Shown: in pieces, positions 9,221 through 22,848 of the stretch
How the letters are laid out: each line of letters begins with the position of its first letter
Numbering within the stretch: the stretch's first letter is position 1
Assembly (NCBI GenBank): GCA_000969725.1
Contig: JXSR01S074900.1
Source: Ophiothrix spiculata
Lineage: Eukaryota; Echinodermata; Ophiuroidea; Amphilepidida; Ophiotrichidae
Length of the DNA: 37,232 nucleotides
Direction: 5' to 3' (one strand)
The notes under the pieces: generated by a model
The model's input: the letters and a program-made list of their open reading frames with translations, nothing else
What the model was told of the DNA's origin: nothing
Database searches by the model: none
Translations under genes and position numbers: made by a program

Positions 9221-11434
9221 TTAAAGGGGCATTAGACAAGTTCAGCATCATCCCCAAACTTTCCCCCAAGCATTCTAAAATGTTTGCATCATTTGAAGTA
9301 TTAGCAGCAATAATGACAGCATATAAAGTTTCATTGTCAAACTCAAACCCTATATATCAAAATATTTAGATATTCTTTTTATTTTCAGTTACCCTTGTCA
9401 ACAACAATAAATACTGCCCCGTATAGTTGAATTGTTAAAATTGACCTATTCAGGAGATCTAATGCAAACTCCAAATTTCTTTTGATTTATCTGCAATCTA
9501 TAATGTGAAAGGAATGTTTTTCAAACAATTCTTTGGCTATTTTTTGATAGAACAAAAACATATGGTTCTCGTGCATTTGCTGTCCAAGCACCATCTTTGT
9601 GGAACAATCTTCCTGAGGACATTCGCAGGATAAGCAAGTTTAGCATTTTCAAAATTTCTATTAAAACTTATCTATTTAAGCAATACTATTGCTAATTCTG
9701 CAATTCAACATTGTTCTCTGACTTTTTAAACTTATGCAGAAATTTGCTAGAGGAAAATGTAATGTATGTATTTGTATATATTTCTAATACTACTGTATTT
9801 TTTAACTTTGAATTATGTTGTGAACTTCAAGATTTTTCATTTATCGGCGCTCAGAGGCTTTTTGTATTAGGCGCCTATAAAATGTCTTATTATTATTATT
9901 ATTATATAGCATCAATAATATGTCTAGCCTAGTCTAGCCCTAGCCTTAAGCTGAAACCACTGGTAACCCATACGATCATAATACGGTGTATGTTTTATAA
10001 CGGAAGCATGTAATGGATGTCTGCGATCCATCAGGACAAAAAGGCCGAGCGCTTGCGCAAGGCGACTTTTTTACGATTTTGGCTCACATATATGTTCCAA
10101 GAGCATAAATATGTATTGAATACAGGAGGGTTTGTGACTTTCCTTATATTTATCAAGGCTTTTTGTTAGGTTTTGGTCCAAATATATGCCACAAGAGAAT
10201 AATTATTTACTGAATACAGGTCAGGATTGGTGACTTTTCCTTCTATTTTTATTTTTTTTAATAACTTAAAATCGGGATGTCCTGATTTTTGGCCATTTTG
10301 AGAGTTGTAAAACGGGACAATCCTGATAAATTCGGGACAGTTGGCAGGTATGTATTTACCACCTGCTAATGAATTTCCAAAACAAATGTCTCTCCTATGT
10401 TGGGTTGAAGTTAGAAATTACCACCCCCTTGATAATTTTTTTTCAATACCTCCGTTTGTTCTTCGGTCCTTACACATGCACTGTATATGCAAACTTTCTT
10501 CTTTAATTTATGTGGGAGCCCCTCTTTTCAATGAAAAATACAATCCTCAGCATAGCTACATTTGATTTAATAGAGACATCATATCTTCATTTTCTTACCA
10601 CCCATAATCCTATGATTTATGCTACCACTTCTTACTTCTTTCTTAAAACCACTGGATTCCTAACCGAATACTTCTTTGAAATTGCTAACATACTACACCA
10701 CCCTAAATAAGACTCCTGCCGTGCCAAGCTTTTACAAAGTACTCTACCCGCTTCATTTGCATGAAAAATCATGATTGGCTAATCAACCGACATCACAACT
10801 ACACCAATGCAGCTGACTGGCTGCTTACGTTTCAAGCCGGGATCCCTACGAGTGAGAATCTAATTAGGCATATGTAAAAGAAGTTCCATTGTTCATCACA
10901 ATGCTTTATTCCTAATCTAACAGCATAGTTGATCAAATTTAACTCTATATTAAAGATAAATATCTCCCCTCTTTTGGGTTGCAGTCTGAAATTACCATCC
11001 CCTTGATAAACCTGCATTTAATATTTCTTACCTGTACTATAATATAGAGTACAATAATCCATACCTCTAATGATTTCGTAAGACAAATATCATTCCTTCA
11101 TTTTCAAACGGCTCTTTTCAGAGCCTCCACTTAACGAAAAAGGGAAAAAAATCTACAGTTCTTTGTTATACCCCAACAAGTAGCATTATTTACCACCTGC
11201 TAATGAAGTTCTAAAACAAATGTCTCTCCTATGTCGGGTAAAAGTTAGAATTACCACCCCCTTGATTGTTGACAACGATAATTAAAAATAAAAGAATATC
11301 TAAATATGTTGATATATATAGGGTTTGAATTTGACAATGAAACTTTGCATGCTGTCATAATTTATTACCAACAATACTTCAAATGATGCAAAAATCTTTG
11401 GAGATGATGCTAAACTTGTCCAATGCCCCTTTAA
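9221..11434. repeat. Inverted pair of a ~180-bp dispersed repeat (9221-9405 and 11262-11434)
   Basis: TTAAAGGGGCATTAGACAAG at 9221 begins a segment that recurs on the opposite strand, ending at 11434. Both contain TTTGCATCATTTGAAGTATT, then an ATGACAGCAT...GTTTCATTGTCAAA block, then AACCCTATATAT. Identity is about 80 percent by eye. The copies are about 1.9 kb apart with other repeats between. Confidence 0.8.
9549..9905 (+). mobile_element. LINE ORF2 C-terminus and 3' UTR (5'-truncated, CR1/L2/Jockey-like)
   Basis: The 49-codon open frame 9549-9695 ends in TAA and encodes YGSRAFAVQAPSLWNNLPED then IRRISKFSIFKISIKTYLFK. This F-x-V-x-AP-x-LWN-x-LP-x-x-IR...F-K-x-x-(L/I)-K-x-x-L signature is the usual extreme C-terminus of non-LTR retrotransposon reverse transcriptases. 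It is followed by a short 3' UTR containing GGCGCC and a (TAT)n tail. The insertion is antisense to the host gene. Confidence 0.85.
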
Positions 11435-11471
11435 GGAACACCGTGTTGGCTACAAAATCTGTATACAAATA

Positions 11472-12186
<715 letters not shown>

Positions 12187-13854
12187 CTAATATTTCTGAA
12201 GAAATGTGTTCTGTTAGGTGAATGAAGTGAAACAGATTTTTAACATTTAAAGAAGATGTGATAATCACATCACCACGTTTTGATTAATTGTCACCTAACT
12301 TCTTGCATTATTATGTTCTGAGCTGTTTATTTACAGTAAAATAACATAAATATCAGACAGAATACAGAATATCACTTTTTGAACATAATAATGATAAAAT
12401 AGGATGGATTTTTTTGCATGATTCTCAAAGATATTGGTCTCGTTAACAGCAACATCAGGAAGTTTACATTTAGTAATGCGCCTCCATTTCAAAAAGTATA
12501 ATATATCCTGTAAATTTGTTTTGAATTATAAGTACAATCGACAATTGTCTTTCAATAACAGAAAAAGCAATGGATGTGTGACAACCGATACAAACATTAT
12601 GGTCGGTCGCACAAAGTCAATGAAAATAGAAAATGATCCTTATGGGTGTTTTTTTTTTTTTGCTTTTTCAAAGACAAGGAAACTTTGGCATTACCTCCAT
12701 GTCTGATTACGGCTCTTATAATACCAAAGTGTGACACTTTTTGTGACAAATTGCTTTGAACATTGATCAAAAGATGCTGATGTTGATGAATTCATGAATG
12801 TCTTTGGCTTACACAAGCCCTTATGAAAGAGACATTAGGACCTTAAACCAAGTGATGTTGGGCAATCGTTGCTGATACCACAAAAGTAATTAATTTAAGT
12901 GTCCAGGATTGTCGTTTTTTTGGTGTTGACAGTAATATAGCCTTGTAAATGAAGTGTGATAAAAAAGGGGAGGAAATGGTCAAATGCTCAAAGTTAACCT
13001 GACTCTTTTAAAAACTGTCATTACAAGACCCAAAAGCACAAGATTTAGCCTCCAAACGTCAGAAGTTATTCAATTCATCTTATTTCAGTTTCTTTTCAGT
13101 GAATAAAAAATACCTTGTGAATAAAAAATACCTACAGTCAAAATTACAAATGTGGAACCATGTAATCTTTGCACAAGTGATTTTACTTCCAATTTACAAA
13201 ATGCAACAGGCTCCTTCCAGTGAAAACTAAACCTTTTTTGATTTCAAGCAAAAAATCAGCTTTTTTATTTGACCATATGAGCAGTTTTTTCAGTCATACA
13301 TTTGTTACTTGGTATGTGAAAAGTATTTTCTAATCAGAAATTTTGAATTTTTTTTACCCGTGCATGAATGAGCACATGTTTTCATTCAAAAATGTCACAA
13401 ACGTTACCAAAAAGTTACACAAAATGTCACAAACATTACCAGATGTTACCATACAAAACATTGCATTTAAAGAAATCCTGATGATAGAATTTCCTACCAC
13501 TTTTATGAACTATTTGTAAATATGTTACCAATCATCTGTGAAAAGTGCAATAAAAAATTCGCTAACATGTCAGAGAAATTTTACTTTGAAGTCATTTGGA
13601 GCAAAAAACCATTTCCGAACGTTACATGAACTTTTATTCAGTATTTTGGAAATTATTTTAATCTTTAAACACCTGCATATCTTGATCCCACCAGTGAGCA
13701 CCATTATCAACAACAAACTCGTTGATATAATGTTTATGCTAGAATCTGTGGCCATTTAAAAGTGAAATTTTCCAATTTTTCGGTCACAAACGTTACTTTG
13801 GAATCACCCAACATAGTTTTGTATCAGTTGTCATACACCTATTATTTCTTTCTT

Positions 13855-14206
13855 TTAGGCCACACTAATTTAATTGTTTGTATCACAGCTGCCGCGGCAT
13901 TAGTTTAAACACAGACATTTACATTGCCAAATTGTCGAAATTTGAATTTTTCTTTAATTTTTTTTTTAATTTTTCAATTTCATCAAATAAAATCCAATCG
14001 AAGATCACAAATCGCAAAATACAAAATATCAAACACTGTTTTATAGACAAGTAAATATCAATGGATGGAAAATGAATGGCGAGAAAAGTGTAACGCCTGG
14101 TATAGTTGGAAAAAATTTTACTTAAAAAGAAAAAAAAAGGCATTCCGCATTAGGTTTTCAAATTAAGGTGAGCTTTGAGACAAACAATGAAATTAGTGCG
14201 GCCTTA
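13855..14206. mobile_element. MITE with ~27-bp inverted ends (GGCCACACTAATTT...)
   Basis: Left TTAGGCCACACTAATTTAAT and its continuation TGTTTGT are matched inverted by ACAAACAATGAAATTAGTGC then GGCCTTAA at 14180-14206, with few mismatches. Target duplication unclear. Confidence 0.8.
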
Positions 14207-14779
14207 AGGAAGAGAAATTGCCTTATTCATTTTTTATTCAAAATTAATTGCAGAATGCATCATACTTTTTGAACTGGAAGTACTTTAATAACTTCTTTTT
14301 GATACAACCTGTAAGATGGATGTACCATCATCAGCAAAAACCTATAGACCTTTTCAAAACACGACTTTCCGAGAATTTCCTAAGCTGATTTTACACTTTC
14401 CGGCAATTGCCGACAGAAAAAGTGACTCTTCAACACAATAACCAGAATGTTAAATTCGCGTTCTCCTTAACTGGTTGTGTACGAATTCGAACTTGTAATT
14501 AGCGTAAACATTATAGAGTCACTTTTAGTGTGGATTGCCCTGATGTGACTTGAAATCTTAAGCTTAATCAGCCGATTTCAAATAGAAATTTCACTCTTTG
14601 TGTCGGTGAGCTTATGTTACCATCAGCCAAAAGTTGTTCAGAATTAGTGTATCTAATAATGTATGGGTCTGGTTCTATTTATTATTCACTTTTATTACAC
14701 TATTATCAGCATAGTTAAACTCTATACACCTTTTCAAAATCCATTTAGAAATCTTTGGAACATCGATCACGTGGCCGTT

Positions 14780-15070
14780 TTAACAACCAATCACCTCGAG
14801 CTCATTAGCATATATGTTTTTGTAAACAACATTTTCCAAAAATTCTTTTGCTTTTTCTGGTATATCTCTATACTCTAAAAGATTTAGCATATTATGAGAA
14901 ATGCTAAATTTTGTAAAAAATGTTCCTAAATCATGGTCTTTTGATAGGCTTTGACAAGAAATCCATTCATGAGGAAATATATTTTCAAGTTGAGTGCGTA
15001 ACCTTGTAGTAACGCTACGATTGGCATTGTGTGGTGAATACGCAAGACGCAGCATCTTTTCCCAAAGCAT
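14780..15070 (-). CDS. Hypothetical ORF in intron d-e, unrecognised (possible gene or transposon fragment)
   Basis: 96 codons on the minus strand from an ATG; the frame is open upstream for a further ~20 codons, back into exon d in a different frame. The composition looks protein-like rather than low-complexity: it starts MLWEKMLRLAYSPHNANRSV and has an internal FPHEWISCQSLSKDHDLGTF segment and an EYRDIPEKAKEFLE helix-like stretch. I do not recognise a family. It has no obvious promoter, and splice sites on its edges are not convincing. It could be a transposon-derived fragment, an exon of a nested gene, or chance. Confidence 0.3.
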   Translation of the reverse strand: MLWEKMLRLAYSPHNANRSVTTRLRTQLENIFPHEWISCQSLSKDHDLGTFFTKFSISHNMLNLLEYRDIPEKAKEFLENVVYKNIYANELEVIGC

Positions 15071-15124
15071 GTAGTAGTACTGAACCTTGACATAAACCTT
15101 TGAAAATTTCTTTTTATTACTTAC

Positions 15125-15220
15125 TTGGATTAGGAGCTAAAAGAACAGCTGAGTCACTGACGATTTTTGAAAAATTGAGTGGAACCATATGATATTGAAA
15201 TATGGAGCGTCTCTTGATGG
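15125..15220 (-). CDS. PLXDC: PLXDC-family gene, internal exon d (RRS-I-x-QYH linker before PSI)
   Basis: Minus-strand exon, acceptor TTGTTATTTCAG and donor A|GTAAGTAAT. It is 96 nt: CC joins the T left by exon c (TCC, Ser), then 31 codons, then A, which joins CT of the next exon (ACT, Thr). The peptide begins IKRRSIFQYHMVPLNFSKIV and continues SDSAVLLAPNP. Vertebrate PLXDC1/2 have RRRTIYEYH-x-V, then S-KI, a short spacer, A-V and PLPT-C at this point, so the exon matches in order, spacing and charge. N-F-S is a possible glycosylation site. It has no methionine start and is interior in its ORF, so ORF-based gene finding would miss it. A separate 96-codon minus-strand ORF in another frame starts 54 bases after the donor. 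Confidence 0.92.
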
Positions 15221-16345
15221 CTGAAATAACAAATGAGGATGAATATTAATATGTGATGTCAAGTGTGTAGTATATCTGCTGAGAAGCACTTGAAGTGACG
15301 ACAGGACAATTCAGCTTTATGCTACGGTCACATAAGCCACAGAAAGCCGCAACGCAACGCCGGTATGACATCGGTATGACACCCATGAATTCTTGCGATG
15401 CCTGATCGGTCACTGGTCGGATGCCAGTGATTATGGGACCATAACTGAAGACATTGTATACAAGCCACAAGGTTTTAACTTGGAATTAAATTCTTGCGGC
15501 ATGCTTCCGGCATCTCAACGGCTCACTGACACCAGTCGGCGTCCAATCGATGTCTGCTGAATTGACGCCGTAAACACATCGTAACCTCACCGTGACCAGG
15601 GTATGTCCTGTATTTTAATTTCACAATTATCTTTATTTTCTTTGCTATTGTAAAATTCATTTAAGCAGCATTTTAATTAAGCACACTTTGGTGATAGTGA
15701 AGCTAAAATGCAAGCAAAATTAATGTTTATAAGTCTGCATGGTTAGAATATTTTTGTCTGTTTTTTTTTTAAACAAGCCAGGCTGCAATCACATAGAATT
15801 AACGGTATACCGTAACTTGAAGTTGCCTTTTGGCCTTTGGTTTCTTGGCAGACCAAAAGAGAGGAAGAAAATACTGGGGAGCAAAGTTGTAATATTACCA
15901 ATGCAAGTCTCCTTCCTCCTTTCACTATTTTTGTTGCCATCCCCTTGAGCATTGGCTCCATAACCATTCTCTTTCTCACACCAGATCATTGTGTCTATAG
16001 CCATTTTGAGCGAGACTATTAACACGATCATCGTGTCAATATCCTCAGCCTATAACAAAACCTGAAATTATGACTTGAACTTCATAAAAACCTGCATTCA
16101 GGCAAAAACCTGAAACTTGCTACTCTGCAGGTTATCTATATACTCATCTACAGCACTACTAAAGTCTTTGCCGAAGTTCCTCGGACAAAATCAGTCACGT
16201 GACCACCAATTGCCGGTCACTGATTGCATTCGTAAACAATATGCCCTGCACTCTGGATGTTTATTTACATCGTCCAAAAAATTGTGACGCTGACTTTATG
16301 AGTCAATAGCTCTTACTCTTTTGATATTCAATATCAACATTATTA

Positions 16346-16965
16346 NNNNNNNNNNNNNNNNNNNNNNNNNNNNNNNNNNNNNNNNNNNNNNNNNNNNNNN
16401 NNNNNNNNNNNNNNNNNNNNNNNNNNNNNNNNNNNNNNNNNNNNNNNNNNNNNNNNNNNNNNNNNNNNNNNNNNNNNNNNNNNNNNNNNNNNNNNNNNNN
16501 NNNNNNNNNNNNNNNNNNNNNNNNNNNNNNNNNNNNNNNNNNNNNNNNNNNNNNNNNNNNNNNNNNNNNNNNNNNNNNNNNNNNNNNNNNNNNNNNNNNN
16601 NNNNNNNNNNNNNNNNNNNNNNNNNNNNNNNNNNNNNNNNNNNNNNNNNNNNNNNNNNNNNNNNNNNNNNNNNNNNNNNNNNNNNNNNNNNNNNNNNNNN
16701 NNNNNNNNNNNNNNNNNNNNNNNNNNNNNNNNNNNNNNNNNNNNNNNNNNNNNNNNNNNNNNNNNNNNNNNNNNNNNNNNNNNNNNNNNNNNNNNNNNNN
16801 NNNNNNNNNNNNNNNNNNNNNNNNNNNNNNNNNNNNNNNNNNNNNNNNNNNNNNNNNNNNNNNNNNNNNNNNNNNNNNNNNNNNNNNNNNNNNNNNNNNN
16901 NNNNNNNNNNNNNNNNNNNNNNNNNNNNNNNNNNNNNNNNNNNNNNNNNNNNNNNNNNNNNNNNN
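16346..16965. other. Assembly gap (620 N)
   Basis: A run of 620 N lies in the intron between exons c and d. All codons expected between those exons are accounted for by phase and family alignment, so the gap need not hide a coding exon of this gene. Open frames that appear to span it are artefacts of N being read as open. Confidence 1.
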
Positions 16966-17310
16966 GAATGGTAAAAGGACAATAAATTGCTTTATAAATT
17001 TAAAAAAAAAAAATTCTACTTCTTTCATATTTTTTTCAGATAATTTCATGGCCAAACTGGTCCCTTTAGCAGTTGGTAAATGTTGTGAGGTGCACACTGA
17101 GATAGAATGTTTTACTAGAAGTATTTCCCAAAGTAGGGCTTTAATTTGACCCCCCCTACAAAGAACTGTAAATTGGAATGACTTCTTATTAATCATTTGG
17201 AACAGATGTTTATATTTATCAATAATACAGCATGACCCAATCTTTTGGGATTGTTTCCATTTTTACATTAATTGCATGGTCATTATTACAAAACAATTCT
17301 AGTTTAAATC

Positions 17311-17590
17311 ATTTAAGGGGTTTTCTCAGAGATGCAGTTGCTTACGACTGCGGGATAACAATTTTTTTTCTTAAATAGTAAAAATTCAAAAAATTGTTTG
17401 CACCCTTTTTGCACACAAAACACACGCTTTACTAACGCGTTTGGTTAATCACGCGCCGCATCGCTGCGTAAAATATATGCGGGAAATTATGCAGACGCAG
17501 ATGTGCCATCGAAGTAATCAAATTTTATTTTATTTTATTATTTCTTGAAAATCAATGGAGATTTTGCATCTCTGAGAAAACCCCTTAAAT
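17311..17590. mobile_element. MITE with 26-bp perfect inverted ends
   Basis: ATTTAAGGGGTTTTCTCAGA then GATGCA (17311-17336) is exactly reverse-complemented at 17565-17590. The element is 280 bases and non-coding. TTAA lies at both ends, compatible with a piggyBac-type TTAA target but also part of the palindrome. Confidence 0.9.
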
Positions 17591-17726
17591 GGTCAACCAG
17601 ATGACAGCTGGTTATCGGATCAGAATTTTCTAAATGAGAAGTAAAAGTGTCTGTAATGATAAAAATTAGGTTTGTCATTGAAAGTGTGACTAGAGATTGC
17701 ATACATTTTTTAACAAAAAGCATGTA

Positions 17727-18179
17727 CAGTTGACGCTACTTAATCGCAGGATCCTCTTAATAGGATTTTTGGTTAATTGATGTTTTCAGTCAGGAACTGT
17801 TTTTTTATATACAAAATTGACCTGTTAATGGGGACATTCCTCCTAATAAGCGAGATAATTTTTGTCAAAATGCATTAATTTGATGAAAATTTCCCTAAAG
17901 TTATGATATGACAAATTTATTTTTATGCAAGTATTGCAAACACAGGACAAAAACCACAATCCCAAATTCTGTTGAAAATCTCTGCAAAAATCTTAATCTA
18001 TTCAAAAAGGTCTATAAAACTCTTTCAATGTGTCTACTTTTTGTCAGCTCATGAATTTAGTGTATATTTTAGTATCTTTGTGCCCTAAAAACATCTCACT
18101 TATGGCAATTTCTCTGTGTTTTGCTTAATCGGGATATTTTTGCTACTCCCGAGGTGTCCCGATTAAGCAGCGTCAACTG
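17727..18179. mobile_element. Pogo/Tigger-like MITE (CAGTTGACGCT...TTAATC ends)
   Basis: The left CAGTTGACGCTACTTAATC and right GATTAAGCAGCGTCAACTG are inverted with one mismatch, flanked by TA on both sides (17725-17726, 18180-18181). Inner GCTTAATCGGGA and CCCGATTAAGC motifs fit Tigger-type ends. 453 bases, non-coding. Confidence 0.85.
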
Positions 18180-20442
18180 TATTTTGTTCAGGTCTATTAA
18201 TTGACTTTTTGTTAAATATGAACTAATGACAAAATTAGTTTTGCATGAAAACCCCCCTAAAATGTGGATAAAATACTATTAAATCCAGTTTTTTTTGTTT
18301 TGGTGACCTAATGTCACATTTTTAATGATCAATATACTCTGATTGATTGTATTTTTTGTTTTTGATTCATATTTTAATCTTATAGATGAAATTGTTATAT
18401 TAAAAAATGTTAAAAGTTAATCCTGAGGTCAATGCATGTGAAAATGAGATTTGAATTCATGATGGGATATGAATATTTACCATTTTTCGCCGGTTAAAAC
18501 CATTTTTTGCCAGTTTTAACCAGGTTTTAACTACAAGCCGGCTCAAAGGCAACCCTGTGACCTGTTAAGCACACTAATTCACAAGTAGTAGCATAATCAC
18601 TGTATCTATTTCATTTCAAACTTCTAAACAACATGTTACTTCCTCACTTTTGAAAACTTTGAGTTAATAAATAACAAAAATACATCAAAAACACTTTTTC
18701 TAGTATATGGCATTTAACACAAAGATTATCCCGTTTAGAGGTTGGAAACATATGCTGGCATGCAGGTGATAGTTTTATCATGAGGAATTTGCAAAATATA
18801 CAGAACAAAATATTGTAAATGTTACATTCAATTGTTTTATTTCAAACAAGCAAAAACTGGTCTTGGTTTTAAGGTAAGCTAATTAATTAAGTAGATTTAC
18901 TTTGGGGAAAATATGAATATGAAAAATGAATGATTAACATATGGAAACACTGCATATTAATACAAATGGGTAGAAATATAATAGAAATGGAACTTTACCA
19001 AATGGAAATATAGTGGGATCTGAAATCATAGAAGGAAAGAATTGGTTGCATTGTTAGCAAAGAAGACTAAGGGTCTTCCTGGTTTGAAACAAGAAACCCC
19101 TTATAATATCTAAATTAAAAATAATAAATAATTACTTATTACCTCTTTTTCACTTCTAATCTAGCTATAGATATAAAATGTCTAAGCTCACAATTAGGGC
19201 TACGTCGTGACGCCTTGCCTATTCAATATATTCTAGAATTCGGACTACTACTTACTTTTCACCCTTATCTATACCAGAGTTAAATAAAGGTAAAAAAGGT
19301 CACATTACTATTTACAATGAAATATTCATGTTACTTTTGAGTTAATATGAATCTTTATTAAATGGATCAAATTTCGACACCACTTAGAAATTGGAACCCA
19401 GCTTTCAGTAATGCCACTATTTATCCTTACTTAATTATTAAGAATTTCTATAATCCTTTATAATAACTGACAAAATTTAAATAAAAAAAACCTAACAATA
19501 TTTTGACTCTTGGTCTTTCAGACCCCCAAAGCAAAGGAATTACAATTTGAAATCACACTGTAATGAAGTATTAGAATTGAAACAAGGACGACTATTATAC
19601 TATCTGAATTACAGAAGTATTGTTCATGTTTAAGATAACAAAAGAGAAAGGTATGGTTCCCATGATCCTTTTTAAAATGTAGGGTATTTGATAACACACC
19701 CTAATAGTCAATTCAAATTAGTATAAAATACATGATACGTTCTAAATAATGAAAATGAGTGAATTGGACAATTAAAATCAAACAGAGTCCGACATATTCA
19801 TTGACAGTCAAAGGGCAAGGGAAAAATCCTCACTTTGGATGGACTTTCACTTAGGCCCCCCCCCAACAAAAATTAAATTGTTTGCTTGCCCTCAAATGAA
19901 ATTGAAATATTGGGTCGATCTGTTGGTCAGTCAGGATTTCTTTTTTTTAATTTATTTATTTACTAGCAAACTCCATTGTATGTAAAAAATCCAGGCTCAT
20001 AAAATGAAAAAAATAAGATAATTTTGGTGTCAAAATGAATCAAAATACATTGTAAAACAACTAAAATATTCAACACGAACCTTTTTTCCGCATCTGTAAA
20101 ATGTAAAGAAAAAACTTTTTCAGGGATTTCCAAAAATAGGGTCGGTAATCTTTTGTACAATAAAAAGAAAATTTTTGTTTTCCTGATTTCTAAAATTAAG
20201 GTCAGTCGGTCAGACAAGCAAACAACTTTTTTTTGTGTCTTATCCAACACTGAAAACAACCACTACACTTTGAAGTTACAAGGACCATGAGACCCCGGTT
20301 GTTAACAAACAAAAATGAACAGGAGACACACGTGTGACAGCAAAAACAAAAACAATCAATGCTTACATGGGCCCTTTAAAAGAGGTCCAACTGCAGAAAA
20401 AAAAGAAAAATGCAAAGCAAATTATTAAACATATCTACCCCC

Positions 20443-20646
20443 ATACTTGCCAACATTCTAATTTCAGAAAGAGGGACAAATGAGAGAAAATGTTTAAAAA
20501 AGAGGGACATTTCTGAATTTCCAATACATTACTATGTAGAGATATTTGCAAAAAGAGGGACACCTACTAAACTCATGGCTTTTTACGGCATTTAGTTTAG
20601 GTCAAAAAAGGGATGTCCCTCCAAAAGAGGGACAGTTGGCAAGTAT
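20443..20646. mobile_element. hAT-like MITE (ATACTTGCCAAC ends, GAGGGACA repeats)
   Basis: ATACTTGCCAAC at the left is inverted at the right (GTTGGCAAGTAT). Flanks share TACCCC (about 20436 and 20648). The interior repeats AGAGGGACA four or more times. It has the same end type as 1161-1358. Confidence 0.75.
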
Positions 20647-20652
20647 GTACCC

Positions 20653-20932
20653 CTAATGCTGCTTTCATACTTATTATAGTTTTGTAGCTTTATGACTGTC
20701 ATCTGTTTTGCGTCACACTGTAGCTAAGCTTTGTAGACTTGCAGCTTTGGTCCTTTGCAAGTTAAATTTACTATTAAATATATTATCAAAATGCAGCTTT
20801 GCTGTAGCAAAAATCAGAAGCAACAAGTTTCTTCTAAAAATATACATCCAGCAGAGACAATCCTACATAACTACAAGAGTATGAAAGCAGTGACAAAACT
20901 ACAAAGTACACTTGAGTATGAAAGCAGCATTA
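20653..20932. mobile_element. MITE with AATGCTGCTTTCATACT ends
   Basis: TAATGCTGCTTTCATACT at the left is matched inverted by AGTATGAAAGCAGCATTA at the right. Internal TAGTTTTGTAGCTTT and its inverse also pair. It abuts the preceding MITE. Confidence 0.75.
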
Positions 20933-22806
20933 TTATTCCGTACTACTCACTTAGGCCAAAAAAATCAAATTGTTTGGTTATACTCCACAACTTTTTTTGA
21001 GCAAGTGCGGGCGGGTGGATTTTTTTCAAATGTAAGTCAAAGTTATACACCAAATTATGGCCTCTATAAAGATGCAAATAAGTCTACTGTACCGAAAAAT
21101 CTCTGTATATTAAAATGGAAACAAAATGAAAACAACAACTTTTCAAAAAAAAAATCAAAACTTTAATGGAAAAAAAATGGAAATCTGAAAATTAGGCGCG
21201 GCATACTTTTGTACAGTAAAAACTCTTTTCCAGTCTCACAAAATAGGGGCTGGCGGTCGAGGACAACCAAACAACTTTTTTTGGGGGGGGCCTTATTAGG
21301 ACTACTGAGGGGCGATCTCGCTAACATTTAAACACACTCTAAACGCATCTTAAGATCAAACCCTGTAGTTAGCTATGGCCACCTCTTGATTCTTGGTAAA
21401 ATTGCAAAAGGACTGAACTTTCCTTACAATGGAAGACTTAAGGTGTTATGAGTTACGCAAAGCTATGCAACTCAAAAAGGGAGACACCTTGTTAAAAAAG
21501 GATTGCCCAAAAATCTGTTTGCCACATGAGAGTTCAACATGGCAGACACATTTTCAGATATAGTTGCTGATTCCATGGAACCCATTTTTTTTTTAAACGC
21601 ACAGGATTAAAATATTTAACTAATACATACAAGTGTTAAGCTACAATGTGTCCTTGAATTAGTATGAGCCCTGTCTGTCTATTATCAAAAAATCAACCAA
21701 TTTAGTTTCCAATTTCACAAGCTGGTTTACTATGTTGAACCTGGTTAGTTAACATGGTCCTGGCACATACCAATGAGTTTAACCAGGTTTAGTCCAATGA
21801 GCACCAGAAAAATCAAATGTACCACAAAAAAAAAAGAATTGGGAATACAACATTGTTTGTAATATGCATCAAGGTGCACTGCATTTTTCTTAAAAAGAGA
21901 CCATTATTTTAGGGCAATTTTCAGCATACTAAATGAAATATTTTTAGGTAGGGTAATGAAATATGAGGGAGTATCAAAACGTTTGAAAGATCACTTAGAA
22001 GGAAAGGAGCTATATCGATGAACTTTAGTCAGGATGGTCTTTGTGTACATTATGGTACAAAAATAAATGTCAATGGCATTTATACTTTCCATACAGGTGT
22101 TGATAGATGTCAACAACCTGCCTCCGCTGTCAGATAAACTGCATGGAGAAATCAAAGATACGTGGCGAGATTAAATCTCAGCATTTGAAGGGTTACATCC
22201 GGGTAGTTCTATGCACACACATCCATAGTTTAGATATTTGATATCATAGTGTTGGTTAGGATCTCTTCTTTCCATAGATATCATATTTATGGAAATCGGT
22301 CAAAATATGACGTCATAATGACGTAATAAAGCATGGCTGACTTGAAAATGTTGATTTTAGCGAAATACAATGTGGATTTTTTTGGTTGCTAAAAGAAGTT
22401 CGTCTAAGGACAGTAAGTTTTAAGTGGGAGAAATGCATTACTTTGCACAGTGGCTATGTAAAGATGACTCAAGGGTCACATAATAATAATTTGTTCCTGG
22501 CTTTATTTCTTCTTGGTGATCTTTAAAACTGTTTGATATCCCCTCGTATGACAACCCCCAGTAGCATGAATATTGCAATAGGCCCATGAAGTGACCTTAT
22601 CATTTGCTTTGATACAAACACAAACCATTGATATCTTTTGTATTGCAGAAAAAACAAACGTAGGTAACAAATTTATCACTCATGAAAAAATGCTCGGAAA
22701 TAGTTCCTTTTATATTTTTCATAATATTGCAATCAAATTTAGCTTTTCCTGAACATATGATAAAATGCAAATTACATTCTTTATAAATTACATAAATCAC
22801 AAATGG

Positions 22807-22848
22807 TCACAACTTCATAGTCACAACTTCATAGTCACAACTTCATAG
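22807..22848. repeat. Three tandem copies of a 14-bp unit
   Basis: TCACAACTTCATAG occurs three times without mismatch. Confidence 0.95.

Noticed and set aside
12434..12706. 90-codon plus-strand ORF
   Set aside because: Ends in a long T-run-encoded phenylalanine stretch, has no recognisable domain, and lies antisense within an intron.
16346..16965. The gap as the location of a missing PLXDC exon
   Set aside because: The linker exon first thought missing was found at 15125-15220 with exact phase; no block of the family alignment between exons c and d remains unaccounted for.
16296..17196. Long open frames on both strands across the middle of the window
   Set aside because: They consist almost entirely of the 620-N gap; only a few real codons remain on each side.
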